Below are positions 33,721 to 43,045 of a stretch of 54,079 nt of DNA, piece by piece. The stretch is from the NCBI GenBank assembly GCA_022563195.1, contig JADFNV010000020.1:1-54079 (forward strand), in the 5' to 3' direction. Below the pieces are notes generated by a model. It made no database searches. It saw only the letters and a program-made list of their open reading frames with translations, and was not told where the DNA came from. Source of the stretch: Pseudomonadota bacterium. Lineage in GTDB: Bacteria; Pseudomonadota; Gammaproteobacteria; Steroidobacterales; Woeseiaceae. Position 1 is the first letter of the stretch; each line of letters starts with the position of its first letter. Position numbers and translations under genes: made by a program.

Positions 33721-36608
33721 CTACTATTTTGCGTATCGCGCGTAAAGAGTTTGCGAGCTTCTTCTCCTCGCCCATTGCCTTTATCTTTTTTGGCGCGTTC
33801 CTGGCCGTGACCCTGTTTGTATTCTTCTGGGTGGAGACATTTTTTGCCCGCAATATCGCCGATGTGCGGCCCTTGTTCGAATGGATGCCGCTGCTGCTGA
33901 TCTTCCTGGTGGCGGCCGTGACGATGCGCATGTGGTCCGAAGAACGACGCTCCGGCACGCTGGAGTTTTTGCTCACCGTGCCGGTCAAGGGCTACCAGCT
34001 GGTGTTCGGCAAGTTCATGGCGTGTCTTGGCCTGGTAGCCGTGGCCCTGGTGTTGACGCTGCCGTTGCCGCTAACCGTCAGCCAGTTCGGCCCGCTGGAT
34101 TGGGGGCCGGTGTTCGGGGGGTACCTTGCCAGCCTGTTTCTGGCGGCGGCCTACGCGGCGATCGGTCTGTTCATCAGCGCGCGTTCGGCGAACCAGATTG
34201 TCAGCCTGATCCTGACGGCCGTGGTCTGTGGCATCTTCTATTTACTCGGTAGCGATGCACTGACGGGACTGTTCGGCAATCGCGCAGCGGAGATTCTCAA
34301 GCTTCTCGGCACGGGCGCGCGTTTCGACGCCATAACCCGTGGCGTGATCGATCTGCGCGATCTCTACTATTACCTGAGCCTGGTCGGCGTGTTTCTGACC
34401 TTGAATATCTTCGCGCTGGAGTGGCTGCGCTGGGCCGGCAACGCAACCAATACCAATCACCGGCGCCAGGGAATCAAAAGTGCGTTGCTGATAGCCAATT
34501 TTCTGGCCGCCAATTTGTGGCTTGCGCCGGTGCATTCAATGCGCGCCGACCTGACCGAGGGACAGGTCTACTCCATCTCCGACACCACGCAGATTTACCT
34601 GGGGCAGCTGCAGGAACCGCTGCTAATCCGTGGCTACTTTAGCGCGCAGACGCATCCTCTGCTGGCACCGCTGGTGCCGCGCCTGCGCGACCTGTTGACA
34701 GAATACGCCGTCGCCGGCGAGGGCAGAGTGCGCGTGGAATTCATCGATCCCCAGCAGCATCCGGAGCTGGAGCAGGAGGCGAACCAAAAATACGCTATCC
34801 AGCCCGTGCCGTTCCAGTTCGCCAGCAAATACCAGGCAACGGTGGTCAATTCTTATTTCAATATCCTGATCCAGTACGGTGACCAGTATCAGGTACTCGA
34901 TTTCAGTGATCTCATCGAGGTCAAGATTCAGAGCGAGTCAGATCTGGAGGTTGAACTTCGCAATCCCGAATACGATCTTACCCAGGCCATCAAGAAGATC
35001 CTCTATGCCTACCAGGGGAGCGGCGAACTGTTCGATAATATTCCCCACCCGGTCAGCTTCAAGGCTTACATCTCGGACGACGAGAAGCTGCCCGAGGTAC
35101 TTGTGGAACTTCGTAAGGATTTAGACACGGTTTTGGGTGAGTGGGGCCAGCGCTCGGCCGGCAAGTTCCTTATCGATATTCGCGATCCGGACGCCGGGGA
35201 CGGTAATCTGGCCACGCAAATTCAAAATGAGTTTGGTTTTCGTCCCATGGTCGCCAGTCTGACCGATGCCAATACGTTCTGGTTTTACATGACGCTGGAG
35301 GGAGATGGACGCATTGTCCAGGTGCCGCTGCCGGAGCAGCTTGATATAGCAGAACTTGGGCGTGGTATTGAAGCGGCGCTTAAGCGTTTCTCCAGGAGCT
35401 TTCTCAAGACCGTGGCCCTGCACACACCGGTCTCGACACTGGCCATGCTCGGTATGCCCGCCAGCGGCAAACGATTCGACTGGCTAAAAGGAACCCTGGC
35501 CGAAGCGTACAACCTCGCCTCAACCGATCTGAAGAACGGTCGAGTGCCTGGCGAGGCCGACCTGTTGCTGCTGGCATCGCCGGACCGACTGAACATCAAG
35601 CAGCTGTTTGCGGTGGACCAGTTCCTGATGCGCGGTGGCACCGTGATCATTGCAACGTCATCGTTTGATGTCGAGTTTGGCGAGGGTTTGACGGCCCGCA
35701 AGAATGAATCGGCTCTGCTCGACTGGCTGGATTACCATGGCATTGCGCTCGAAGCGCAGATGGTACTCGATCCGCGGAATGCATCGTTTCCCATTCCCGT
35801 CGATCGCACTGTCGGCACTTTTGTATTTCGCGAGACGCGCATGGTGAGCTATCCGTATTTTAGCGATATCCGTGGCAATGGCATCGTGCAGGAGGGTGGC
35901 CTGACCGCGAGTGTCGACCAGGTCACGATGACCTGGCCTTCACCCATCAGCGTGGATGAGCAGAAAAACCTGGATCGTCAGGTGATTCGTCTGCTCGAAA
36001 GTTCGGACCAGGCCTGGGCATCGGACAATATGCAGATCGAGCCCGACTTTGAGATTCATGGCGAACTTGGTTTTCCGGTCGGCGACCAACGTGGTGCGCA
36101 GCTGTTGGCGGTTGCGATAGAGGGCCGTTTCGACTCGTACTTCACGGACAAACCCTCGCCACTGTTGACTCATGAAGATGAAGAGGATGCCGGTGCCGAG
36201 CCCGCGGACAGTGCAGGCACGCAGTTGGTCATCACGCGTGTCATCGACCGCTCCCCCGACACGGCACGCATCATCCTGTTCTCTTCGAGTAGCTTTCTTA
36301 CGGACACGATGCTGGATCTGGCCACCTCCGGGATGGGTACTCGCTACCTCAAGCCGGTGCAGCTCATGGAGAACGCCATCGACTGGTCCCTGGAGGATCG
36401 CGGTCTGCTGGCCATCCGCGGCCGGGCACACTTCTCACGTACCCTCGATCCATTGGACAGGGAGGCCCAGCTATTCTGGGAGACCCTCAACTATGGTCTG
36501 GCGCTGTTCAGTCTGCTCCTGATCGGCTTCATACACAGGCAGACAAACAGGCGGGCGGCGTTGCGTTACGCTGCGATTCTCGGCACGGCAGGCAAGGGAC
36601 CGGTGTAA
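33717..36608 (+). CDS. Fused ABC permease (GldF-like) and GldG-like auxiliary protein
   Basis: A 963-residue protein joining two polypeptides that are separate in the gliding system. Residues 1-245 are an ABC-2 permease with six membrane segments (FASFFSSPIAFIFFGAFLAV at the start, EERRSGTLEFLLTVPVKGYQ near 80). A seventh segment at ~260 leads into a large extracytoplasmic GldG-like domain (ADLTEGQVYSISDTT near 287, then LADxLL-type strands, ending about 900), and one more membrane helix (FSLLLIGFIHR) is near the C-terminus. The GTG start overlaps the ATPase stop by 4 bp. It ends directly at the next start (36609). The fusion leaves no linker ambiguity since the frame is continuous. Confidence 0.9.
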   Translation: MTTILRIARKEFASFFSSPIAFIFFGAFLAVTLFVFFWVETFFARNIADVRPLFEWMPLLLIFLVAAVTMRMWSEERRSGTLEFLLTVPVKGYQLVFGKFMACLGLVAVALVLTLPLPLTVSQFGPLDWGPVFGGYLASLFLAAAYAAIGLFISARSANQIVSLILTAVVCGIFYLLGSDALTGLFGNRAAEILKLLGTGARFDAITRGVIDLRDLYYYLSLVGVFLTLNIFALEWLRWAGNATNTNHRRQGIKSALLIANFLAANLWLAPVHSMRADLTEGQVYSISDTTQIYLGQLQEPLLIRGYFSAQTHPLLAPLVPRLRDLLTEYAVAGEGRVRVEFIDPQQHPELEQEANQKYAIQPVPFQFASKYQATVVNSYFNILIQYGDQYQVLDFSDLIEVKIQSESDLEVELRNPEYDLTQAIKKILYAYQGSGELFDNIPHPVSFKAYISDDEKLPEVLVELRKDLDTVLGEWGQRSAGKFLIDIRDPDAGDGNLATQIQNEFGFRPMVASLTDANTFWFYMTLEGDGRIVQVPLPEQLDIAELGRGIEAALKRFSRSFLKTVALHTPVSTLAMLGMPASGKRFDWLKGTLAEAYNLASTDLKNGRVPGEADLLLLASPDRLNIKQLFAVDQFLMRGGTVIIATSSFDVEFGEGLTARKNESALLDWLDYHGIALEAQMVLDPRNASFPIPVDRTVGTFVFRETRMVSYPYFSDIRGNGIVQEGGLTASVDQVTMTWPSPISVDEQKNLDRQVIRLLESSDQAWASDNMQIEPDFEIHGELGFPVGDQRGAQLLAVAIEGRFDSYFTDKPSPLLTHEDEEDAGAEPADSAGTQLVITRVIDRSPDTARIILFSSSSFLTDTMLDLATSGMGTRYLKPVQLMENAIDWSLEDRGLLAIRGRAHFSRTLDPLDREAQLFWETLNYGLALFSLLLIGFIHRQTNRRAALRYAAILGTAGKGPV

Positions 36609-37550
36609 ATGATGAAGAGGTGGATCTTCGTTCTGAGCGCCGTGTTGGCCGCCCAACTGGTGTTGGCGGTAATCGTTAACCTGAAAGGCGAGGAATACGG
36701 GGTTTTCGCGGCCGCAGAGAAGTTACTGTCTTTCGACCGGCAATCGATAGACGGCCTGCGTATAGACGACGGGACGGACAGTGTCGTTTTGATAAAGCAG
36801 GACGGTATGTGGCTGCTGCCCGGCAGCGGGGACTTCCCGGCCAGCCAGCAAAGTGTCGAGCGCTTGCTGGACAAACTCGCCGCTCTGCAGAAGGGCTGGC
36901 CCGTCGCCAGGACCCGCGGCGCAGCCCGGCGCTTCAAGGTGGACAGGGAACGATTCGAGCGCAAACTCGCGTTGCTCTCGGGCGCAGATGAGACGGCCAC
37001 ACTCTTTGTCGGCACGTCCCCCGGGTTTCGCAAGGTGTACGTCAGGCCCGGCGACGAGGATGAAGTCTTCGCGGTGGATTTCAATACCTGGGACGCAGAG
37101 GCGGATGCCGACTCCTGGATCGACAAGGACGTGCTCAAACTCGATGCGGGCGATGTGGAGCGAGTCGAAATGCCGGGGTTCATTCTGCATCGGGTGGACG
37201 GGGTGATGCAGGTGGCAGATCTTGGAGAGAGCGAACAGAGCAACGATGCAGCATGCCGCTCGCTGCTTGGCAAGCTGACCGGATTGCGTATCCAGTCCCT
37301 GTTGGGTACCGAAGGCAAGCCGGAATACGACCAAGACGAACCGGCGCTCGAGTTCAAGATCATACGGGCGGGCGGCGAGAGCTTAAGCTACCGATTCTCC
37401 AGAGTGCAAGACACTCCTTATTATGTGTTGCAACGTTCCGATCTGAATCACTACCTGCAGGTGGCCGAGTACCTGGTGGACGCCGTTATCGAGACCACAC
37501 GGGAACAGCTGGTGCAGGCCAGGGCTGCGGCAGAAGCCGGCGAGAGCTAG
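36609..37550 (+). CDS. DUF4340 protein of the GldAFG-type ABC operon
   Basis: A 313-residue protein with one N-terminal membrane helix (residues 4-25) and the DUF4340 repeats, each built on the pattern of short beta strands with a glycine-tryptophan or arginine pair (ISSLRIDDGT..., DGMWLLPGSGDFPAS, GVMQVADLGES). DUF4340 genes nearly always follow GldG-like genes, and here the two abut with no gap. It is probably an anchored periplasmic subunit; function unknown. The 160 bp after it hold no gene. Confidence 0.85.
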   Translation: MMKRWIFVLSAVLAAQLVLAVIVNLKGEEYGVFAAAEKLLSFDRQSIDGLRIDDGTDSVVLIKQDGMWLLPGSGDFPASQQSVERLLDKLAALQKGWPVARTRGAARRFKVDRERFERKLALLSGADETATLFVGTSPGFRKVYVRPGDEDEVFAVDFNTWDAEADADSWIDKDVLKLDAGDVERVEMPGFILHRVDGVMQVADLGESEQSNDAACRSLLGKLTGLRIQSLLGTEGKPEYDQDEPALEFKIIRAGGESLSYRFSRVQDTPYYVLQRSDLNHYLQVAEYLVDAVIETTREQLVQARAAAEAGES

Positions 37551-37710
37551 TGTTTGGAGCGAGCTTGAAGAGCCAGGCCGTCACGGCCCGGGCCTCCGAT
37601 CACCAACCGGTGCCGGCGATTCGGTTCAGTTTTGGGTAGACGCGCCCGGCGGCGCAGATTCGTAGTGCCGGTCTGCTAGCATCCTCCTTCGCGCGGGAGG
37701 AGCACAAATC

Positions 37711-39024
37711 ATGAATCAAACGACGGCAGGCCAGAAGGGCCAGGTGGTCCGGGGCATCGGACTCTTTGGCGGCGTGCTTCTCGTTCTGAACGGCATGATC
37801 GGCGCCGGAATATTCGCACTGCCGCCTGCTGTCGTGGCCAGGGCGGGCGTACTCAGTCCCTGGCTGTTTCTGGCGGCCGGAGTGTTGATCATCACGGTCG
37901 TACTGACCTTTGCAGAATTATCGAGCTACTTCAGAATATCCGGCGGGCCTGCGCTGTATGCCACCAAGGCGTTCGGCCCTTTGACCGGGTTCAGTACCGG
38001 CTGGATTTACTTCGTGAGTCGTGCAGCGTCTATTGCGGCAAATTGCCACGTCATGGCCATTTTCCTGGGCGCGCTCCTGCCATGGTTCGACACCGATATC
38101 GGCCATTCCGTCGTGGTTGTCGTCGTTGTCTCGGCACTGACGCTGGTCAACGTACTGGGCATCAAAGGCGGTGTGCGCGCATTGAGTTTTTTCACATTTT
38201 TCAAACTGATTCCGCTACTGATCATGATCCTGCTTGGCCTGCAAACTGTGAGCCCGGACGTTCTGTTTCCCGAAAATATGCCCACGATCGACGATCTGGG
38301 CGGCACGATGTTGCTGTTGATTTATGCGTTTCTCGGTTTTGAGCAGGTACTCATACCAGCGGGCGAGACGGCGAATCCGAGAAAGACGATCCCCAACGCT
38401 CTCGTGATCACGATGATTACGACGGGCATACTCTATTTTCTGATTGTACTGGTCTACGTTTCCGTCATAGCCAGTGCCGATCCGGGCACGACGCTGGTCG
38501 ATGTCGGCAGAAAACTGGCCGGACCTGTCGGCGCTATCGTCATTACGTTAACGGCAATCTTTTCGATTGCTGGAAATCTCTCCAGCACGATGCTGGCGGC
38601 GCCGCGCCTGACGCAGTCACTTGCCGACCATCGCCTGTTGCCGCAATGGTTCGGTCGCATCAGCGAAAAGTATGCGTCGCCCGCCAATTCAATCGTATTT
38701 CTCGGCGGCATTGCAATGGTTCTGGGCTTATCGGGATCCTTCGTTCTCCTGGCGATCGCGACGTCGCTGACACGACTCATCATATATTTCATCTGCATTG
38801 CAGCGTTGCCGGTCATAAAGGCCAAGGCGGACCCTGAGGCGATCGAACGTGCCTACAAAATAAAAGGCGGCTACACCATTCCGTTGCTGGCGGCTGGAAT
38901 CTGCTTATGGATGATTTCTCACACATCGGCGGATTCATGGAAGCTGACAGGAGTTCTTTTTGTCGTGGGATTGGCGTTTTTCTGGCTCGAACAGCTTCGC
39001 ATCAAAAGACAGAACGCGGCCTAG
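37711..39024 (+). CDS. APC-superfamily amino acid/amine permease
   Basis: A 437-residue transporter with about 12 membrane segments. Segment 1 carries NGMIGAGIFALPP, the substrate-binding loop motif of the APC family, and segment 6 has YAFLGFEQVLIPAGETANPRKTIP. GGAGGAG lies about 6-9 bp before the ATG. The substrate cannot be inferred. It ends 16 bp before the convergent copB stop. Confidence 0.9.
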   Translation: MNQTTAGQKGQVVRGIGLFGGVLLVLNGMIGAGIFALPPAVVARAGVLSPWLFLAAGVLIITVVLTFAELSSYFRISGGPALYATKAFGPLTGFSTGWIYFVSRAASIAANCHVMAIFLGALLPWFDTDIGHSVVVVVVVSALTLVNVLGIKGGVRALSFFTFFKLIPLLIMILLGLQTVSPDVLFPENMPTIDDLGGTMLLLIYAFLGFEQVLIPAGETANPRKTIPNALVITMITTGILYFLIVLVYVSVIASADPGTTLVDVGRKLAGPVGAIVITLTAIFSIAGNLSSTMLAAPRLTQSLADHRLLPQWFGRISEKYASPANSIVFLGGIAMVLGLSGSFVLLAIATSLTRLIIYFICIAALPVIKAKADPEAIERAYKIKGGYTIPLLAAGICLWMISHTSADSWKLTGVLFVVGLAFFWLEQLRIKRQNAA

Positions 39025-39040
39025 CAGGTAGGGTTTTTTT

Positions 39041-39769
39041 TTAGAACCATGCTCGAAGTCCAATCACAAGTTGTGTTTCGGAGGCGTCCAGCCCGGCGAT
39101 ATTCGCGAAGTCTGCCGTGTTGCCAAATAATTTCGACCAGTGAACCCCGATATACGGCGCAAACTGCCGGCGAATTTCATAGCGCAGCCGTATCCCGGCC
39201 TCGATATCCGAGAGGCCTGAGCCGATACCGACGTCCGCGTCGTTTTGACCGTAACCATTGAACTCGATCTCGGGCGAGAGAATGAGGCGCTGCGTAAGAA
39301 GCCATTCGACTTCTGCCTCGAAGCGGAATGCGAAGCGTCCCGACTCGCCGATGTAGGCTGTCGCATCTATGTCAAAAAAATACGGAGCCAGACCTTTGAC
39401 TCCGAAGGCTGCCCAGCTCTGGCTCGGCGATGGTTTGAAATCATGCCGCACGCCAATCTGAAGGTCCCAGTATCGGGCGATGGCTTTGCTGAGTAGAATT
39501 TGCAACTCGGCCTCATCGGTAGTGCCCGCGGTGCGCTCGCCGTCTGTCTTGATCCAGATTTTATGCAGATCCTTGCCCAGCCAGGCCTCCGCAGCCCAGG
39601 AAAAAGTGCGGTCACCGGTGGCGTCACGCGTTTCCAGTTGATCGAGAAATACCGCCAGCAATACGGGATCGTCAGCTGAAGCGGCCCTGGCATCATGCAC
39701 AGCGATCAGAAAAACGGATGCGGCCAGGAGTGCGGCACGAGCGAAACTGCGTAGTGCGTGACAGTTCAT
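39041..39769 (-). CDS. copB: Copper resistance protein CopB (outer-membrane barrel)
   Basis: A 242-residue protein with a signal peptide (cleaved near ARAA) and a beta-barrel body. The family blocks are present: EAWLGKDLHKIWIKTDGE (residues ~63-80), the strand YWDLQIGVRHDF, EFNGYGQNDADVGIGSGLSDIEAG and the C-terminal GLRAWF ending in phenylalanine. It is shorter than many CopB proteins because the His/Met-rich N-terminal extension is lacking. It starts immediately after the copA stop. Confidence 0.93.
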   Translation of the reverse strand: MNCHALRSFARAALLAASVFLIAVHDARAASADDPVLLAVFLDQLETRDATGDRTFSWAAEAWLGKDLHKIWIKTDGERTAGTTDEAELQILLSKAIARYWDLQIGVRHDFKPSPSQSWAAFGVKGLAPYFFDIDATAYIGESGRFAFRFEAEVEWLLTQRLILSPEIEFNGYGQNDADVGIGSGLSDIEAGIRLRYEIRRQFAPYIGVHWSKLFGNTADFANIAGLDASETQLVIGLRAWF

Positions 39770-41542
39770 CTAGCTCACTCTCACTTCGCGAAACATGCCC
39801 GGCATGTGATACAGCAGGTGACAGTGATAGGCCCAGCCGCCCATCGCATTGGCGGTGACGAGGTAGCTTATCTTCGACCCCGGCTGCACGATCACCGTGT
39901 GTTTACGGGGAATGTAGTCGGGATCGCCGGTCTCCAGTTCGCTCCAGATGCCATGCAGATGAATCGGGTGCGTCATCATTGTGTCATTGACCAGGGTGAT
40001 GCGAGCCCGTTCTCCGTAGGTCAGTTGCAAAGGCTCGGCGTCGGCAAATTTGATGCCGTTGATGGACCACATGTATCGAGCCATGTTGCCCGTGAGGTGC
40101 AGTTCGATTTCACGGCCGGGTTCCCTGGTATCCGCCGTTGGCGCAAGACTCCTGATATCCGCATACGTCAGTACCTGCCTGCCGTATTGACGTAGATGAT
40201 CGCGCAGGCCAATACCAGGATCGTTCAGTCCGTCTCGTGGATTGTCGGCGCGCATGTCCACGTTCAGTCCGAACTCCGTGGCGACATGGTTGACGTCACG
40301 CTCGGCGCCCATGTTGTGTTTGCCGTGATCCATGCCGCCCATGTTGTGTTTGCCATGATTCATGTCACCCATATCCATGCCGCCCATGTCCATGCCCATG
40401 TCGCGATGGCCGAGCAGGGCGGGCGGGTCCATCTGGGGCACATCGGCAGTCCAGTCGCCACTGGGTGCCAGCGTGCCGCGCGCGAATCCGGATCGATCAA
40501 TTCCTTGCGCAAAAATCGTGTAGGCGCTGTCAGCGTCAGGTTGCACGATCACGTCATAGGTTTCGGCCACACCGATGCGAAATTCATCGATCGTGACTGG
40601 CTCGATATTTTGACCATCCGCGGCGACGATGGTCATCTTGAGGCCGGGAATACGCACGTCGAATATCGTCATCGCCGCACCATTGATGAAACGCAGGCGG
40701 ACCTTTTCGCCCTTGGCGAACAGGCCGAGCCATCCATTGGCGGGCGTAACGCCATTCATCAGGTAGGTATAGGTGTAAGCAGTAACGTCTGACAGGTCGC
40801 GGTCACTCATGCGCTGGCTGTTCCACATCGAGCGATCATCGCGCGTCCGGGCCAGGCCTTTCTCGCGGATGTCTCGCCACGTGTCAGCGACAGTGCGTTG
40901 ACGAAAATTGTAGTAATCACTTTGTTTCTTGAGCTTGGCGTATATTCTTTCGGGTTTTTCATCACTCCAGTCGGACAGCAATACGACATAGTCCCGGTCG
41001 AAGCTGACCGGATCGGCCTGCAATGGATCGATGACTATGGCGCCGTACATTCCGGTCTGCTCCTGAAACCCGGAATGGCTGTGATACCAATACGTGCCGC
41101 TTTGCGCGACGTCAAACTGGTAGGTGAATGTTTGACCAGGCCTGATGCCGTCAAAACTGATGCCGGGTACGCCATCCATGGCGGCGGGCAGAATTATCCC
41201 GTGCCAGTGAATGGAGGTGTCGTGAGCGAGCATATTGGTCACGCGCAAGGTGACACGATCGCCCTCGCGCCAGCGCAGGATCGGCGCGGGCACAGAACCG
41301 TTGATCGCCGTCGCGAGGCGCTCTTTGCCCGTGAAATTGACCGCCTGATAGCCAATGCTGAGGTCGAATTGCCGGCCTGCAAGCGTAGAGATCGCTGTTC
41401 GGCGTGCCGGGTTTGCGTAGGATAATTTACCGCCCAGGCCGCACCCCAATAATGCGCTACCGGCCGCTACGCCGGTCACGAATCGCCGGCGCGACAGGCG
41501 CACGAAGTCTGTCGGCAAGGCTATTCGCTGTCGATTTTCCAT
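39770..41542 (-). CDS. copA: Copper resistance multicopper oxidase CopA
   Basis: A 590-residue periplasmic multicopper oxidase exported by Tat (SRRRFVTG followed by a hydrophobic stretch, residues 17-35). Copper-site motifs are HWHG, HSHSGFQ, HPIHLHG and HCHLLYHMPGM near the C-terminus, with the methionine axial position. A Met/His-rich insert of repeated MDMGG/MDHGK units lies at about residues 387-420, as in Pseudomonas CopA. It oxidises Cu(I) and binds copper in the periplasm. copB follows directly; a cytochrome c gene precedes it by 20 bp. Confidence 0.96.
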   Translation of the reverse strand: MENRQRIALPTDFVRLSRRRFVTGVAAGSALLGCGLGGKLSYANPARRTAISTLAGRQFDLSIGYQAVNFTGKERLATAINGSVPAPILRWREGDRVTLRVTNMLAHDTSIHWHGIILPAAMDGVPGISFDGIRPGQTFTYQFDVAQSGTYWYHSHSGFQEQTGMYGAIVIDPLQADPVSFDRDYVVLLSDWSDEKPERIYAKLKKQSDYYNFRQRTVADTWRDIREKGLARTRDDRSMWNSQRMSDRDLSDVTAYTYTYLMNGVTPANGWLGLFAKGEKVRLRFINGAAMTIFDVRIPGLKMTIVAADGQNIEPVTIDEFRIGVAETYDVIVQPDADSAYTIFAQGIDRSGFARGTLAPSGDWTADVPQMDPPALLGHRDMGMDMGGMDMGDMNHGKHNMGGMDHGKHNMGAERDVNHVATEFGLNVDMRADNPRDGLNDPGIGLRDHLRQYGRQVLTYADIRSLAPTADTREPGREIELHLTGNMARYMWSINGIKFADAEPLQLTYGERARITLVNDTMMTHPIHLHGIWSELETGDPDYIPRKHTVIVQPGSKISYLVTANAMGGWAYHCHLLYHMPGMFREVRVS

Positions 41543-41562
41543 GATGTTCGTGTCATACCGGG

Positions 41563-42156
41563 CTAATGTTCGTGCCTGCTGTGATCGTGCTGATCCGGTT
41601 CCTGCGGTGCCTCATCCGGATGCGCTGCTGCATCGGCGTGATGTCCGAGACTCCCTGCGCGCGTCAACATCTCCTGGTACTGAGTGGCATCGAGTTCCGG
41701 CAATGTGGTGATGAACGCGATGACCGGCCAGATGGTGTCGTCATCGTGGGTTACTCCCCACGCGGGCATGCCCGTCATCTTGATGCCGTGTTTCGTTACC
41801 CAGAATAATTCAGCGGCCGACAATTCCAATACTTCTTCTGCAAGATCGGGCGGAGCGGGGTTCATGCCCTGAGCCATCGCCTTGGCCGCTTGCCCTGGCG
41901 CACCGTGACATTCGGCACACATGCCCTTGAAGTCATTGACGCCGGCGAGTATCAGCGCTTCGTCACTGAGATCGGGTACCTCGATGTTGCTGGCCTGGCG
42001 TTTTACAGACGCATGTTTAGTCGTCGAGAACAGCCATTTCGTGAAGCCGCTGTGTGGGGCGTCTGCACTGATATCGTAGGTGCCCGAATACGCGAAGCCG
42101 AGGACAGCGACCATGGCGACGGCGGCGGCGGCGATGAGTGTCTTGATAGTTTGCAT
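41563..42156 (-). CDS. Class I c-type cytochrome with His-rich C-terminus
   Basis: A 197-residue protein with an N-terminal membrane anchor or signal (residues 5-23). One heme c site is present, Cys80-Ala-Glu-Cys83-His84, with a methionine ligand likely in MTGMPAWG (127-134). The tail is rich in His, Asp and Glu (DQHDHSRHEH), which could bind metal. Lying upstream of copA in the same operon, it may take electrons from Cu(I) oxidation by CopA; that link is inferred. Confidence 0.88.
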   Translation of the reverse strand: MQTIKTLIAAAAVAMVAVLGFAYSGTYDISADAPHSGFTKWLFSTTKHASVKRQASNIEVPDLSDEALILAGVNDFKGMCAECHGAPGQAAKAMAQGMNPAPPDLAEEVLELSAAELFWVTKHGIKMTGMPAWGVTHDDDTIWPVIAFITTLPELDATQYQEMLTRAGSLGHHADAAAHPDEAPQEPDQHDHSRHEH

Positions 42157-42191
42157 AAGGATCTCCGTATTCTCGTGTCAAACTAACATTG

Positions 42192-42656
42192 TCAATGACA
42201 AGCTTTCAAATTGCGTTTGAGCAACCACCAATTGACTGGCCACGCGGCGAGGAATCCGGCCGGAATGGCTGCCGCTATGCCGATCCAGAATACGGATTCG
42301 AAAATGCTGCCGGCCTGAACGCCACCGACGCTGTAGTCGACTGCGTTCATCACCAGTTCCATCACGCCGATTGAGAAAACCTCGCCGATCCAGATAATCT
42401 GCAGCGCCTTGAGCATGCTGACGTTTTCGCGCCGCGCGACAGGAATGAGGCCGAGCGTCATGCCGCTGGCGAATGCGAGGATTGTCGCCAGGCCCATGCT
42501 GATCCATACGCCAAGGCCCAGCGTGATGCCGATCATCAGACCGGCGACCTCGCCGATAACGCATCCGATCAGGCAATGCAGCGTAGCTTGCGCGGATGTC
42601 ACAAGGGAATTGCCGTTTGCCGAGTGCCCGTGGTGGCTATGGGTCTGTGTGTTCAT
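42192..42656 (-). CDS. DUF4396 membrane protein
   Basis: A 154-residue protein with a His-rich cytoplasmic or periplasmic start (HSHHGHS) and four hydrophobic segments. QATLHCLIGCVIGEVAGLMIG (about residues 23-43) with its His-Cys-Cys trio is the signature of DUF4396, often found with copper genes. It is the first gene of the copper operon, and the CsoR operators lie 37-84 bp upstream. A Cu(I) membrane role is plausible but unproved. Confidence 0.8.
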   Translation of the reverse strand: MNTQTHSHHGHSANGNSLVTSAQATLHCLIGCVIGEVAGLMIGITLGLGVWISMGLATILAFASGMTLGLIPVARRENVSMLKALQIIWIGEVFSIGVMELVMNAVDYSVGGVQAGSIFESVFWIGIAAAIPAGFLAAWPVNWWLLKRNLKACH

Positions 42657-42692
42657 CTGATATTCTCGTTATAGAAAATCACTATTTACCTC

Positions 42693-42709
42693 ATACCCCT
42701 ATAGGGTAT
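42693..42709. promoter_or_regulatory. CsoR operator 1
   Basis: Perfect 17-bp palindrome ATACCCCTATAGGGTAT, of the ATACCC...GGGTAT type bound by copper-sensing CsoR repressors. Its last base is the first base of a consensus -10 box TATAAT (42709-42714) reading toward csoR, so binding would block that promoter. Confidence 0.8.
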
Positions 42710-42723
42710 ATAATCGACAGCTT

Positions 42724-42740
42724 ATACCCCCCTGGGGTAT
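42724..42740. promoter_or_regulatory. CsoR operator 2
   Basis: Second perfect palindrome, ATACCCCCCTGGGGTAT, exactly 31 bp from the first (three helical turns, so on the same face of the DNA). It lies 26 bp before csoR. Together the two sites should control both the divergent copper operon and csoR itself. Confidence 0.8.
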
Positions 42741-42766
42741 GAAGTCAACCAGGAGCTGAAAATATC

Positions 42767-43045
42767 ATGGCTGGGAAAGTTGCAAGTCGTGACTTGCTGG
42801 TCCGTCGACTCAGGAAAATTGAAGGTCAGGTCAGAGGGCTGGTGCGCATGCTCGAAGATGATCGATATTGCATCGATATCCTGCACCAGATTCAGGCGAC
42901 CAAGGCGGCATTGACGAAAACCGAGACCGAACTGTTGCGTGCTCACGCCGGGGATTGCGTGGACGCTGCGCTTAAGCAGGGGACCATGGAGCAGAAACGC
43001 AAAAAGATTGTCGAACTGGTCGATCTGTTCGAGCGCGTCCGCTGA
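42767..43045 (+). CDS. csoR: Copper-sensing transcriptional repressor CsoR
   Basis: A 92-residue all-helical DUF156 repressor. The Cu(I) ligand set is intact: Cys35 (RYCIDIL), His60 and Cys64 (RAHAGDC), which separates CsoR from RcnR, FrmR and CstR relatives. The DNA-contact region RRLRKIEGQVRGLVRML is at residues 13-29. CAGGAG lies about 11 bp before the ATG. Divergent copper genes and two palindromic operators support the assignment. Its stop shares a base with the next start (TGATG). Confidence 0.95.
   Translation: MAGKVASRDLLVRRLRKIEGQVRGLVRMLEDDRYCIDILHQIQATKAALTKTETELLRAHAGDCVDAALKQGTMEQKRKKIVELVDLFERVR

Noticed and set aside
40315..40410. Short tandem repeats in copA considered as a separate repeat array
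   Set aside because: They encode the Met/His-rich copper-binding insert of CopA and are part of the protein.
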